NCBI GenBank assembly: GCA_024291935.2
Contig: CM044313.1
Span: 89,155,001 to 89,219,000, forward strand
Origin: Okapia johnstoni
Lineage: Eukaryota > Chordata > Mammalia > Artiodactyla > Giraffidae
Direction of reading: 5' to 3'
DNA: 64,000 nt
Part shown: positions 32,581 through 44,851 of the stretch, one piece after another
How positions within the stretch are numbered: position 1 is the first letter of the stretch
Layout of the letters: the number at the start of each line of letters is the position of its first letter
Translations under genes and position numbers: made by a program
The notes under the pieces: generated by a model
Told to the model about the DNA's origin: nothing
Seen by the model: only the letters and a program-made list of their open reading frames with translations
Database searches by the model: none

Positions 32581-33579
32581 TGCAGTAAAGAGGGTGGATT
32601 GAATTAGGAAAGAAAGAAAAAAAAAGAATTGTTGGCAAGCTGGGGAGTAAGATGGAAACAAAAGTAAATAAAATGCTGCAAAGTTTTTCCAGGATTTTTT
32701 AAATCAACTGATTCCTCGTTTAGTGCTTGCTTATTTACTATAAATCTTTGCCTATTTTCCAAAATTCTGATAGCTTTAGCTTTTTTTTTTTTTTTTTTTT
32801 GGTGGGAGGGTTATACCTGTGATGGGACAAATTCTTGGAGCTACCACTCAACTATTTCCACTAGATCACTGAAATACTCCCTAATATTTTCATTTTCCCC
32901 CCAAGTTAAAGCCTTTACCCTGAAGAGTTCCTGTTAATTTCTCTTGAAACACTGCCCACCACTGACATTAGTACCAGAAATACTCTTTCTCTCTTATTCT
33001 TTTCTCTTCCAAATTTGAAATGATCAATATATTTCCCAGTCACCTTTAATACGCTAGTTGTACATACTGGACCAAATGACTTAGATTTGGGAATTATATA
33101 GAATTATATTTTTGGAAATGTATATTCAAACATATATATTTGCACACATACATATATACATACATGGAAATAATATGTATGACTGTCAAACAGCAAAGAA
33201 AGGTAGAACAAGCTTTAGTACCAACGATGTTTTGAAATTTTTTCAAATGCTATTTTTAGCTGTCCTATTTACTCTTTGGAATTTTAGAAGTGGGACACGA
33301 GACGGCTCAATTTATAGCATCCTCATCAGTTCCATCCAACTTTATGTAGTCTATGAGCTTCTGAAGGAACTTTGAATGTCAAAGCTGTAGAGGCCAAAGG
33401 AGCCCACGGCCATTCCTTCTTTATTCCCTCAGGAAAAATGACTGATATCACCCTGGTGAGACTTAGAAGAATACAAAGTTGAAGGTTAAAATTTTGTGTT
33501 TAAGTTTATTTAGGATTTGACCAAAGATGGAAGAAAATTTTACATTGATTTATATAGCTATCAGCAGTAAACAATCAGC
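32581..33579. other. AT-rich DNA with T-run and ATAC-type run
   Basis: A T-run of about 22 bases at 32780-32801 and a CATACATATATACATACA-type run at 33146-33165. No gene. Confidence 0.5.
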
Positions 33580-33725
33580 CTGGAATGCAAGAGACACAGG
33601 AGACACGGGTTCAGTCGCTGTGTCAGGAAGATCCCCTGGAAGAGGTATTCTTGCCTGGAAAATTCCATAGACGGAGGAGCCTGGCAGGCTATAGTCCATG
33701 GGGTCACAAACAGTAGGACATAAAA
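33580..33725 (+). mobile_element. Bov-tA SINE with internal deletions
   Basis: CTGGAATGCAAGAGACACAG, GACACGGGTTCAGTCGC, then GTATTCTTGCCTGG and CCATGGGGTCACAAACAG. The head and a piece before GTATTCTTGCC are missing. Confidence 0.88.
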
Positions 33726-34170
33726 CTTATGATATCAGTAGACCACAAATTAAGTGTGTGCGTTTCTAATAAAGCTATATCTGCCCAGATACTTACATAA
33801 ATTGACTTTTTAGAAAAATATAATGGAAAAATATCTGTAATTAAATTGTCAGGTATTTTTTTTTGCATGGCATACAAATGCAGACCTAAAATTTTAGCAA
33901 AAATAATGAATTATAACTACAAGTGCAGTATTAAAAAGGTAGCAGTTATATTTTAGAGTTTAATATTAGAATGTGAGAAAAATAAATTACTTCAGGTCTG
34001 TAAGCTTCCAGAGTGTTTTGTGGTCACTATAATGCAAATACACAATCATAAATGGAAATTCTCTTTCAACTGACTTTAGTAAAGTGAAATTGTAAAATAT
34101 TATCTTAAAGTTTTTTGACACTCTTCACAAAGTGAAGAATCTATTAATATGTCCTTTTTCATGAATCTTA
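33726..34170. other. AT-rich single-copy DNA
   Basis: Nothing recognised. Confidence 0.5.
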
Positions 34171-34385
34171 GCCTCTAGGACTATGGCTAATATTTGATAA
34201 AATTCACCTGTGAAACCATCTAGACTGACCTTATGTTTTTGTTATTCCTTTCTTGGGGGTAGGCACTTATATTTTGGGGACGATTTAAATTTCAAATTAA
34301 CTTTCTTTTCTTGATGTAAGACTATTCAGACTTTCTAGTTTTTTCTTGAATTAGGTTATTAATTTCTGATTTTCTTGGTCAGACT
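34171..34385 (-). mobile_element. L1M ORF2 remnant, antisense
   Basis: AAAATTCACCTGTGAAACCATC followed by TTATTCCTTTCTTGGGGG matches the antisense ORF2 segment often written as GAATTCAGCTGTGAATCCATC. Old and frameless. Confidence 0.55.
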
Positions 34386-34800
34386 CAGATTTTAAGCCAA
34401 TAAAAGAGTTGGTCAGACTCACTATTTGGACCTGAACGTTTAAGGAGAAAAGAAATTCTCTCAATAAGCAAAAACATCAGTCATTCAGACATAATCTCCA
34501 AATGACCAAGGCAGGCCTAGCTGCTACCATAAGCACAAAAATTCAATACAGAACCCCTGATAAGGCACGATGCATGAAGAGTCTGCCTGGCCTCTTGGAG
34601 GTAAGTTAATCACCATGGGGTCCTATTATATTAGAAGAGGTGCCATTCTTATTTCAGGTGTAATTCCTGTCTGCCAGGCCTTAATCAGCCCCATCATTTG
34701 AGTATTGACTGACTAATACATGACTAGCATTGCCTCAGAACCTACTTTGAAGCAAAGTACTGTATGATTTTGCAGTTTCCTATGGAATCTATTGGTCTTG

Positions 34801-34802
<2 letters not shown>
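34386..34802. other. Single-copy DNA
   Basis: Nothing recognised before the CA repeat. Confidence 0.45.

Positions 34803-34857
<55 letters not shown>
34803..34857. repeat. (AC)n microsatellite, about 27 units, uninterrupted
   Basis: A pure run of 55 bases of alternating A and C. It is long enough to be polymorphic in populations. The Val-Cys peptides read from its complement are artefacts. Confidence 0.99.
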
Positions 34858-34861
<4 letters not shown>

Positions 34862-36521
34862 CTGCTGGCAAAAGAGAGCAATGTAAATGTAACAGCTAAT
34901 GGAAGGTACAATAAATGTGCCAATTTGGAGATGATACCCTGCCGGTGTAAAATACTCTTCTCCAGTAGGCAATTATTCCCTAAATCTGCAACCCTTATTT
35001 GATACTGTGGTAGCCAAACATAGAATATATACAATTGAGAACTAAAGGGTTGAAAGTAGCATTGAGCCTGCTTACTCTTACTTCTAGTGACCTATGTAGG
35101 GGAGTTTTGCTTATGTCTCCTTTTTAGTTTAGACAGCTGAGCTTCCCTTAGGAGAAGCCCTTCATCATGGTATGCAGCAAGGGTCCCTTTAAAATTTCAG
35201 CTAAACTCTAGTAAAAGTGTTACTATCTCATCAGGAATAGTTGATCTTGGTCCTGAGAAGGAGGTTGGAAGGTTTTTATGAAATGAGGACAGAAAATAGC
35301 TTGCTTGCCACTCATGTGTGACACTACCTGGGTACATCCTCTGGGTATCGTTTACCTAATTGTGATTATCAAAGGCACAAGTACAGAAGGCTGAGAGGGC
35401 TGTGATGACTAGGATCTTGGGTTCCATTGGGAAATGCTTTTGGGTCAACACACCACTTAAGTCCCAAGAGGGAAGATGCTTGTCGAAAGTGAGGGGAATC
35501 TAGAATTGATGAAAAAGAGGAGACAACTGAATTGAAGTATAGCTTCAAAACCAGCTACACATGTGGACTCTTCTCTTAGGAGAAGAGTTTCCAATTTATT
35601 ATGTGAACTATGTAGAGCTGAAAACAGCAAAAGGTAGATTGCGATGACTGTCCTGTGTGCTACCAAAATTTACCCTTCAGTCTTGAAGTCTCATTCACTT
35701 AGCCACTGAGTGTTTTTCTGACAATTTTCCACTGAGTTTGGTTCTGTGAAATTGTCCTCAGCCAAAGAAGGCTGCCTTACTCTTCCTGCCAAACCCCAGC
35801 CCCTCAAATAAAACACTTCTTCCCTGGGATACTTAGCATCAAATGACTTGGTGTAAAAGTGTATGTGCCTGATACTTTACTTTGAGGCAGGAATATTCTG
35901 AAGCGTAGTCCAAACAGTTCTGTCTACTAGATTGGTCAAGGACTGGCCCATTGAGACTACATCACAGATCAGATCCTCCCTTTGCCCAATTCATTTCCTC
36001 ATGACTCTATAGGTGTCAATTCTCAACTAAATACTCACATACACATTTCCAACTGTGAGCCTGTTTCCTAGGAAATTCTAATATACGGACAAGGTGAGGT
36101 TACACCTAAAAAACAAAACTGACAGCAAATATAACCCTGTTCTAAGTAATTCAACAGGCAATAACAATTGACCATTTTCTCTGATTTTACACCAGACAAG
36201 GCATAGTGTATATTCAGATTAAAATAATAAATTTAGGTATCATAATATGATAGATTATAGGGTTAATTATTTCTAAGTAAGAGGTTCATACCTGTGAGTC
36301 TATTACCTTTATTTTGGTTCAAAATATAACTCAGTGATGATGCTGGCCACATGAGGACACTGGAAAAAAGTAAGCAAGAAGTGTTCATTTTCACTGCCAC
36401 TACTGGAAAAGAAATAGGAAAAGTCATCTATTAGTGGCTTCTGCCTTGTGAAAAAGGGACACACATTTCTGAGGGAAACCTAAAGTTTTGATAACTGAAA
36501 ATATTTTAGCAAACAGGAACT
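34858..36521. other. 1.7 kb unassigned DNA
   Basis: No gene or repeat I can name. The part 35690-36100 has the composition of an old repeat but no secure match. Confidence 0.45.
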
Positions 36522-36522
36522 C

Positions 36523-36765
36523 CCTTGGAAGTATGAAAAAAACTGAAAGCGTTAGTCACTCCAGCTGTGTCTGACTCTTTGCAACTCCATGGACCATAGC
36601 CCACCAGCTTCCTCTGTCCATGGAATTCTCCAGGGAAGAATACTGGAGTAGGTAGCCATTCCCTTCTCCAGGGGATCTTCCTGACCCATGGATCGAACCT
36701 GGGTCTCCTGCGTAGCAGGCAGATTCTTTATTGTCTGAGCCACTAGGGAAGCCCCTTGGAAGTAT
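36523..36765 (-). mobile_element. Bov-tA SINE, antisense, full length, 12-bp TSD
   Basis: Body 36535-36753 with the tail at the left (GAAAAAAACTGAAAGC) and head at the right (GAGCCACTAGGGAAGCC). CCTTGGAAGTAT occurs at 36523-36534 and 36754-36765. The B box is intact (GGATCGAACC at 36690-36699, complement of GGTTCGATCC). A young copy. Confidence 0.97.
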
Positions 36766-38261
36766 AAGTTACCAAAAACATTTAAAAGCATAGTACAAAA
36801 AATAAAAAATTCTTTCTTCAACTTATTAAATAGCACCACACTGTCTTATGAAGTACACTAGGCTTCTCCAGCTATCTAACCCTTTTAAGTGGCCTGTTTC
36901 CTGCAGAAATAAAAGATTATTAGAGCATCTAGTTCAAGTTTTCTTACTGAAATCTCCTAGTCAATTTTAAAGGATTATTATGATCAGAAAATATTAACAA
37001 AAATTATTGCTAACTTGATAAAATTGGAGATAACTCTTCTTATTGGATAACTAACTATGAAAGCTCCAAAAACCATTTTTTAGCAGTGACTTAACACTAT
37101 TGTTTTTCTTTAACTGTGATGTTTACCTTTTTTGCTTTATTTTTTTTTTAAATACATAATATTGGCAATATACTTACTGAATTCATGAATATTGGAACCC
37201 AAAGCATTCATTTAGCTATTAGTGAAAAAATAAATTCCACAGATGTGATAGAGGGACTGAAACTCAAGTTATCCGGGTGGAAAAAACCTGGACATAATTA
37301 GGATTGGATAATGGAGGCCTAAGATAATGAGGGTAGAACTGGCATTGCAGGACATGCTGCCTGAACCTCAAGTCCCTTGGATGCAGAGCACAGATTGGAT
37401 GCCTGTTGGCCAGAATCCAGGTGGTCAGAAGCAGCCAGCTGTGTCTTTAGCCAGCAGTGTTGAGTGCTCCATTTCCCCAAGCACAAAGGACAATGAGAGG
37501 TTAGGAAGTCTTATCTTTTCAACTGAAATACATGTGGACATGTCCCCAGCAGACTCAGCCTTCCTCTAGATGTTAAACTTTAGGACAAGCAGATGGTGAT
37601 TCTGTTAAATAGCTTGCATTAGGGAATCCATTCTTTTGAAAAAGAACTTGCAAACTGAAATCTTAGAAATAGACGGCATGGTCTAGTTTACCATTATTTT
37701 AAATGATGCATACATTTGACATGTTTTGTTTCAAAATATTTTTTAAAGCCATAAATTATGCAGTCTTCTAGAAAAGAATTTAGAAGCACAGTTTCTGATG
37801 ATTATGGTAACTGAATAAGAACAACTAAATTGGCAGATTGCACTGAAAGACATTTTCTTTCAGACAGATATTGTAAGATGGTCATAGAGAAACCCTAGCG
37901 TATTGTTTTATGGTTACTGAAACATTGTTTGATGGTTATTGAAACATTGAATGCATCACTAAAATTGTAGCCAAAGGTTCTTCATAGATAAAAGTTGTTG
38001 GATTGCAAAGCAGCAATGTATTTGCAGCCAAGGCAACAGCTGATCACAGTGACTCTAAAGTATGGATGGTCCTTCGGATCACCCTGCTTGGAGGCCAATG
38101 TGGTGATCCTCTGTAGAATCTCATCTTTCAGTCACTGTATATGGACAGTTGCCTAGAAATGAGCAAGATGTTGGACAAGACAGCTGTCTGTGGTTGAGGC
38201 AATTTCCTAGAGAGAATTTCATTTGCAAGCTGTCAGTTGACAATATCTCCAATATGAAAAA
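36766..38261. other. 1.5 kb unassigned DNA
   Basis: No gene. Open frame at 37327-37569 (80 codons) has no known motif. The stretch 37980-38250 has an even base composition and could hold an old repeat or processed remnant I cannot identify. Confidence 0.45.
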
Positions 38262-39592
38262 ATTCAGCCCAGTTCAGTTCAGTTGTTCAGTCATGTACAA
38301 CTCTTGGTGACCCCATGGACTGCAGCATGCCAGGCTTTCCTGTCCTTCACCATCTCCCGGAGCTTGCTCAAACTCATGTCCGTCGAGTTGGTGATGCCAT
38401 TCAACCAACCATTTCATCCTCTGTCGTCCCCTTCTCCTCCAACCTTCAAACTTTCCCAGCATCAGGATCTTTCCCAATGAGTCAGTTCTTCACATCAGGT
38501 GACCAAGTATTGGAGCTTCAGCTTCAGCATCAGTCCTTCCAATGAATATTCAGGACTGATTTCCTTTAGGATTGACTGATTTGATGTTCTTATGGTTCAA
38601 GGAGCTCTCAAGACTCTTCTCAAACAATACAGTTCAAAAGCACCAGTTCTTTGGCACTCATTTTTCTTTATGGTCCAACTCTCACATTCACACATGACCA
38701 CTGGAAAAACCGTAGCTTTGACTACATGGACCATTGTTGGTAAAGTAATGTCTCTGCTTTTTAATATGCTATCTAGGTTTCTCATAGCTTTTCTTCTAAG
38801 GAGCAAGCATCTTTTAATTTTGTGACTGCAGTCACCATCTGTAGTGATTTTGAAATCCATGCAATTCTGTCACTCTTTCCATTGATTCCCAAACTATTTG
38901 CCATGAGGTGATGGGGCCAGATGAATGTTGAGTTTAAGCCAGCTTTTTCACTCTCTTCTTTCACTTTCATCAAGAGGCTCCTTAGTTCCTCTTTGCTTTC
39001 TACCATAAGGGTGATGTCATCTGCATATCTGAGGTTATTGATATTTCTTCTAATGGTCTTGATTCCAGCTTGCACTTCATCCAGTCCAGCATTTCGCATG
39101 ACATACTCCGCATATAATTTAAATAAGCAGGGTGACAATATACAGCTTTGATGTACTCCTTTCCCAATTTGGAACCAGTCTGTTGTTCCATGTCCAGTTC
39201 TAACTGTTGCTTCTTAACCTGCATACAGATTTCTCAGGTGGTCTGGTATTCCCATGTTTTTAAGAATGTTTCACAGTTTGTTGTGATCTACACAGTCAAA
39301 AGCTTTGGTGTAGTCAATAAAGCAGAAGTAGATGTTTTTCTGGAACTCTCTTGCTTTTTCTAAGAACCAAAGGATGTAGGCAATTTGATCTCTGGTTCCT
39401 CTGCTGTTTCTAAACCCAGCTTGAACATCTGTAAGTTCTTGGTTCACCTACTGTTGAAGCCTGGCTTGCAGAATTTTGAGCATTACTTTGCTAGCGTGTG
39501 AGTTGATTGCAATTGTGTGGTAGTTGAACATTCTTTGGCATTGCCTTTCTTTGGGATTGGAATGAAAACTGACCTTTTCCAGTCCTGTGGCT
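38262..39592 (-). mobile_element. BovB LINE, 1.33 kb, antisense
   Basis: 3' end at the left (CAGTTCAGTTCAGTTGTTCAG), reaching to GACCTTTTCCAGTCCTGTGG in the RT region. Its right limit is nearly the same sequence point as that of the copy ending at 24332. Confidence 0.94.
38600..39592 (-). pseudogene. BovB RT remnant that keeps YADD
   Basis: Minus strand pieces include SPCLFKLYAEYVMRNAGLDE, then RYADDITLM with Y-A-D-D at 39016-39027, then LRSLLMKVKEESEKAGL. It is the only BovB here with an unaltered catalytic box, but the frame is broken soon after (a deletion joins GLN to STFIWPHHL-like sequence near 38925) and no endonuclease is present. Non-functional. Confidence 0.88.
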
Positions 39593-39822
39593 GGAAAAGA
39601 TTAAAAAGTTTTCTTTATATGAATCTAGAATCCACCTTACCAGCTTCAACACAATCTAAAATATAAAGTGAAAGATTAAGCACCATTTTCTTTTCTTAGA
39701 AATGCATCATAAAATGTTTGGGACAACCATTAGATATTTTGTCATTTTTTAAAAATATTTGCTGTTTGATCTTTTTTTGTTTTAAGTTTCATATGAGATT
39801 TAATTCAATGCGATGAGTTACA
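39593..39822. other. AT-rich spacer
   Basis: Nothing recognised. Confidence 0.45.
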
Positions 39823-39958
39823 GGGAGAAGGGCATGGCAACCCACTCCCGTGTTCTTGCCTGAAGAATCCCACGGACAGAGGACCCTGACAGGCTACTGT
39901 CTATGGGGTCATAGAGTTGGACACAACTGAGTGACTAACACACACACACACACACACA
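39823..39958 (+). mobile_element. Bov-A SINE fragment with (CA)n tail
   Basis: GGGAGAAGGGCATGGCAACCC to GTTGGACACAACTGAGTGAC, followed by an ACACAC tail at 39938-39958. No tRNA-like head. Confidence 0.9.
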
Positions 39959-40695
39959 ATGAGTAACATCAAAATAATTGACCATTTTTGGATCCATTTT
40001 ATTCAATACTAAAAGTCAACTTCCTCTTACATTATGAAATATAATACTTTATATACTCATCTGCTTGTAATTTCCAGATATATTGATTTTCCAATAAGTC
40101 TAAAATGCCTAAAATGAATAGAGTATAACCCCAACTTAGAGTCTAGGAAATTAGATAAGACCATTTCTTGAGCAATTTAAATGTATAGATAATAAGATCA
40201 TGATATAATTTCTAATATTAGTAATGAAGAGCTGTTTTTATTCAGGAGATGTTTTCTTGGATAGAATTGCCAGGAAGGTATAAGAAGGGAAAAGTTAAAG
40301 AAAAATACATTTGATATTTTTGACTTGGGTTCCTGGGTATGTTGTCATTTTTCTAACTAAAACATGTTGGGGGAAAAGGAAAGGGTTTGGGCATTTGAGA
40401 TGGATGAGTATAGTAGGCTGTTTCAAATATAAGTAGAAGAGTAAATAGCAAGATGGATATCAGCATTAGAAATACATCCTGAGGTATAATAACAGAATCT
40501 GTGAGGGCAAATAATCAAAAGGAGGAAAATGTACTATGAGAAAAGATTATATAACAGAGGCTTGGTGGACATTTCATGGCTGTTGAAAGAAAAAATAAAC
40601 AAAATGCATATGAAAAGCAACACAAAGAATATTGGACTAATATGTAGCCAGAGAGGTATAATTAGATTGGAAACACTTCTTTGAAAACCAAGAAA
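39959..40695. other. AT-rich single-copy DNA
   Basis: No gene or repeat recognised. Confidence 0.5.
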
Positions 40696-41187
40696 GTAGG
40701 AATTAATATTTTGTTGTTCAGTCACTCAGTCATGTCCGATTCTTATTCTTTGCAACCCCATGGACTGCAGCATGCCAGTTTCCCTGTCCTTCACCATCTC
40801 CCAGAATTTGCTCAAACTCAAGTCCATTGAGTCGGTGATGCCATCCCACCGTTTCATCCTCTGTTATCCCCTTCTCTTTCTGCCTTCAATCTTTCCCAGC
40901 ATCAGAGTCTTTTCCAGTGAGTTGGCTTTTAGTATCAGGTGGCCCAAGTACTGGACTTTCAGCTTCAGCATCAGTTCTTCCAATGAATATTTAGGACTGA
41001 TTTCTTTTAGGATTGACTGGTTTGATCTACTTGCAGTGGGGACTCTCAAGAGTCTTCTCCAGCACCACAGTTCGAAGACATCAATTCTTCGGCGCTCAGC
41101 CTTTTTTATTGTCCAGCTCTCACATCCGTACAAAGCTTCTGGAAAAACCATAGCTTTGACTATACAAAACTTTGTAGGGATTAATAT
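40696..41187 (-). mobile_element. BovB LINE 3' end, antisense, with 14-bp TSD
   Basis: Body 40710-41173, from TTGTTGTTCAGTCACTCAG to GCTTTGACTATACAAAACTT. Flanks GTAGGAATTAATAT (40696-40709) and GTAGGGATTAATAT (41174-41187) differ at one base. The best-defined BovB insertion here. Confidence 0.96.
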
Positions 41188-41869
41188 AAGGTAGAGTTTA
41201 TGAATATTATCAAATAATGTGGTAAGTGAAGAAGACTCTTTACTTGAAAAGTACCTTAAATGTTCAGATTATAAATAGAGTCATCCCAAATATGCAAGTT
41301 CATTTTGAAAGTGGTAGTGTTGATCTGATGAAAGAGGCTAAGGTGAAATATGTCTAGGACATATTTTAATATCTTCTACAAGGTAAGTAAAATTCAATAG
41401 GTACTCCCTTAAGAATTTTCACTATAATTCATGAGAATGTTAATTTAATAAATATCATGATTAAGAGTATGTTACTTTGCATGACCACAGGGACTTGGCA
41501 AAAGTAATAAAGTTTATAATCAGTTGACCTTGCAATTGAAACAATTACTGTGGCCTAGTGTAATCACATTAGCTTTTTAAAAGCATATTATTGTCTCCGG
41601 TAGGTAGCAGAAGGAGAATTAAAAGAGATTTAAAGTGTAAGAAAGACTAAACACACAGACGCTTTCTTTGGAGATAGATTGGAAAATGTGAGAAAGGCTA
41701 TATATTGGCTGATGTCCAACATGTGAAACAGAACCTCAGACCGACACCTAAGAACTGGATAAATCATTGATATTTAAATATAGAGCAAAACTGGATAACG
41801 GTATTTTATATTTCCTGATTTTAATAGCAATAGCATAAATATATCAGAGAATGCCATTTTCTTAAATTG
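41188..41869. other. Single-copy DNA
   Basis: No recognised feature. Confidence 0.5.
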
Positions 41870-42165
41870 AGCACCACAAAGTATTTAGGGATAAAGAAGC
41901 ATGATATCTCCAAATTACAATAAAATGGTTCAAGAAAAAAGTGTTACACCCTAACACATGTAATTATAATTGGATAAACAGAGAGAAAAACAAAAAGAAG
42001 GAAACAGATTGAGAAAGAGAGAGAGGAAGATAAATCAGGTGGAACAAAATATAAACAATTGGTGCATCTCGGTAAAGAGTCTCTATGAGACTCTTGTATT
42101 AATCTTGCAACTTTTCTGTTACAATCATATTAAAATATTATTTTAAAAAAATGATTTTTTTAATC
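41870..42165 (+). mobile_element. L1M 3' end, sense
   Basis: AAATATAAACAATTGGTGCATC, CTTGTATTAATCTTGCAAC, TTTTCTGTTACAATCATATT is the L1M 3' terminus. It contains a perfect hairpin AAGAGTCTC/GAGACTCTT (42075-42095, loop TAT). Confidence 0.65.
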
Positions 42166-42273
42166 ATTGGCTCCTCCTAGTGGGGGGAGGAGCCTGGTGG
42201 GCTGCCGTCTATGGGGTCGCACAGAGTCGGACACGACTGAAGTGACTTAGCAGCAGCAGCAGCAGCAGCAGCA
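42166..42273 (+). mobile_element. Bov-A SINE 3' fragment with (AGC)n tail
   Basis: AGGAGCCTGGTGGGCTGCCG, GGGGTCGCACAGAGTCGG and a tail of about eight AGC units (42249-42273). At its left edge GGCTCCTCC (42169-42177) pairs with GGAGGAGCC (42186-42194). Only about 85 bases of the SINE remain. Confidence 0.88.
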
Positions 42274-42700
42274 TGTATGTATGTGAGAGTTGGACTATAA
42301 AGAAATCGAGCGCTGAAGAATTGATGCTTTTGAACTGTGGTGTTGGAGAAGACTCTTGAGAGTCCCTTGGACTGCAAGGAGATCCAACCAGTACCTTCTA
42401 AAGAAAATCAGTCCTATTGAATATTCATTGGAAGGACTGATGCTGAAGCTGAAACTCCATTACTTTGGCCATCTGATGCAAAGAGCTGTCTCATTTGAAA
42501 AGACCCTGATGCTGGGAAAGATTGAAGGCAGGATGAGAAGGGGACGACAGAGGATGAGATGGTTGGATGGCGTCACTGACTCAATGGACGTGAGTTTGAG
42601 TAAACTCCAGGAGTTGGTGATCCACAGGGAGGCCTGGCGTGCTGCAGTCCCTGGGGTTGCAAAGAGTCAGACATGTCTGAGTGACTGAACTGAAATGATG
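42274..42700 (+). mobile_element. BovB LINE 3' end, sense
   Basis: ATGTATGTGAGAGTTGGAC through [25 protein letters not shown] DNA to GTGACTGAACTGAAATGATG. One frame stays open for 110 codons (42356-42688). It abuts the (AGC)n tail of the SINE with no spacer. Confidence 0.93.
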
Positions 42701-42795
42701 TATAAATAAATAATTTTCCTATATACCTGAAGCTAGTGCAACATTATCAATCAACTATACTTCAATAAAAATAATTTAATTAAAAAAATAAAATA
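42701..42795 (+). mobile_element. Ruminant L1 3' terminus
   Basis: AGCTAGTGCAACATTATCAA, TCAACTATACTTCAATAAAAA and A-rich tail are the last 90 bases of an L1 3' UTR. Confidence 0.75.
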
Positions 42796-43984
42796 TTATA
42801 AAAGAATGGGACATTTCATCAAGAAATATGGCAATATGCAACAGATACATAGCTTACTAATATATGATTGATATGAAATTCTATGTCATTATCATAAACA
42901 TGTAACCTTTAAAATATTATGAAAGGGATGATTAATATAAAATATAAAAGTTTAAAATATCCAGCACATCTGTTACAATATACAGTTTGTAATAATAAAA
43001 TATAGTTTCTTGTGAAAATGTAATAAAATTCAAAATCTCATAGTGTTATATTCATGCCTTACAATTCTCCATCACAGATGGGATAACTAATAAACTAGAA
43101 GGCAGCATAGGATCCTCTGCTCTACTAGTTACTTTGGAGAAATCATTTTAATGGTTCTGAGACCTCGGAATCAGCCAGCTTATAAAGTTTTCACATCACT
43201 AATGTAACAGAAAACTAGTCATGTAAGTTATTTTACATGAACTTCATGTGCCAATTAATAATGTTTGTCATATAATGTTATTATAAATCTATATACTTAA
43301 TTCTCAGAAGAAATTTTTCAATAATGTATTTATTTCCAAATAATACAACTTTGAACTGTCTACTATCAACAAATTAAAGTTTCTAAGAAGTGAGAGTTGA
43401 AAGGGAGGAAGATGAGAGTTACTTACAAAATGCAAATTGCATTCCATTTAAAGATATTTTATGATTGGATGGCATCAAAATAGAAGTATGTTACTACACA
43501 TCTCTTTGGACACCAGCTCATCAGCATTGTGTTTTAAGTTTCCCTTATAGCTATTTGAAAATGATTTTGGATATTAGAGCCTTTTAGTGTCTTTAAGCAG
43601 TCTTTTGTATGGAAAATATACTGATCAAAGTTTGTAAATAACAGGTTTATTTTTATTATTTCTTTGATTAGTCACAAAACTGTTCATATTTAATTTTACC
43701 ACATGGTTTCTTCAAGAGGGTAGAAGTTTTAAAGTTTTCTTGCTACATGCAAATGAATCTCTACTTTCTTTTTATTTATTTAAAATTTTCCTTCCCTCTT
43801 TCTGCTTTCTACTGCATTGCCTGCATGTATTTCTACAAGCTGTTTAATCTCCATTTTATAAAGAGGTAGAGTGTAACAGAAGTAAAGCCTCCCACTACTT
43901 ATCTCAGTATACACCAAGAAGCTTCATGCCATGCTTCACCCCAGCACATATGTTCAGAACGAATCTATGACCTTATGGAAGCAT
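42796..43984. other. 1.2 kb AT-rich single-copy DNA
   Basis: No gene or repeat recognised. Confidence 0.5.
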
Positions 43985-44365
43985 TGAGTTTCCTATTTAT
44001 TTATTTATTTTTATTGGAGCATAATTGCTTTACAGTGTTGTGTTAGTTTCTGCCATACAATGAAGTGAGTCAGCTCTCTGCATGTGTATGTGTATGTGTG
44101 TGTATATGTATCCCCTCCCTCCTGGACCTCCCTTTCCTCCTCCCCCTACACCATCTCACTCCTCTAGGACATCACAGAACCCCAGGCTGAGCTCCCTATG
44201 CTATACAGCCGCTTCCCACTAGCTATCTACTTGACACATGGTAGTGTATATATATCAACACAACTCTCCCAGTGTGTCTCACCCCTCTTCCCCACTCCAC
44301 GTCTGTGTCCACATGTCCATTCTCTATGTTGCATCTCTACTCCTGCCCTACAAATGGGATTGTTG
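43985..44365 (-). mobile_element. L1 3' UTR, antisense
   Basis: TTATTTATTTATTTTTATTGG (poly(A)-side), ATAATTGCTTTACAGTGTTG, TGAGCTCCCTATGCTATAC and GTGTGTCTCACCCCTCTTCC are the antisense ruminant L1 3' UTR. A TGTATGTGT-type run lies inside at 44083-44105. The plus-strand frame at 44198-44419 is not a gene. Confidence 0.88.
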
Positions 44366-44851
44366 GAAATCCTATTTATTACACATAATACCTATTATTA
44401 TTTAGCATATATTCCCTAAAAATGTACATCCACTGCATGCATAGCTGTTTTGTCATGATAATGGTAGACAGAGTCTATTCTGGACAGCAGAAGTTAAGGT
44501 ATGAGTATTAAACATAATCTAAAACATTTATAGACAAATAGCACTTCACTGCATAATCATTTTTTATAAGTCAAATATATTTCATGTTACTCATTTACTT
44601 ACAGTTGAGAACTGCATCCTTCCCTCAAGAGCCAAATGTGTGCTAACTTTAAATTTCATCATCCTCCCAACAGAAACAAAACCTTAGGTACATAAAAGCA
44701 CTGTTACAAGCTCTTAGTGGAATGGCAAGAGGCTGAACAAAAATGGGTTCAGGCCCTCTGAAACAAATAGAGGACTCATTTGGCTCCATGAGAGTTGTTG
44801 TAATCTTAAGTAGGTATGACTTAATCATGTTTGTGTTTAGAGCACTCATAT
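44366..44851. other. Single-copy DNA
   Basis: No recognised feature. Confidence 0.5.

Noticed and set aside
32260..32661. 133-codon minus-strand frame and overlapping plus-strand frames
   Set aside because: The stretch resembles an ancient interspersed repeat, and both strands are open, which argues against real coding.
34742..35034. Val-Cys repeat peptides
   Set aside because: They are translations of the (CA)n microsatellite.
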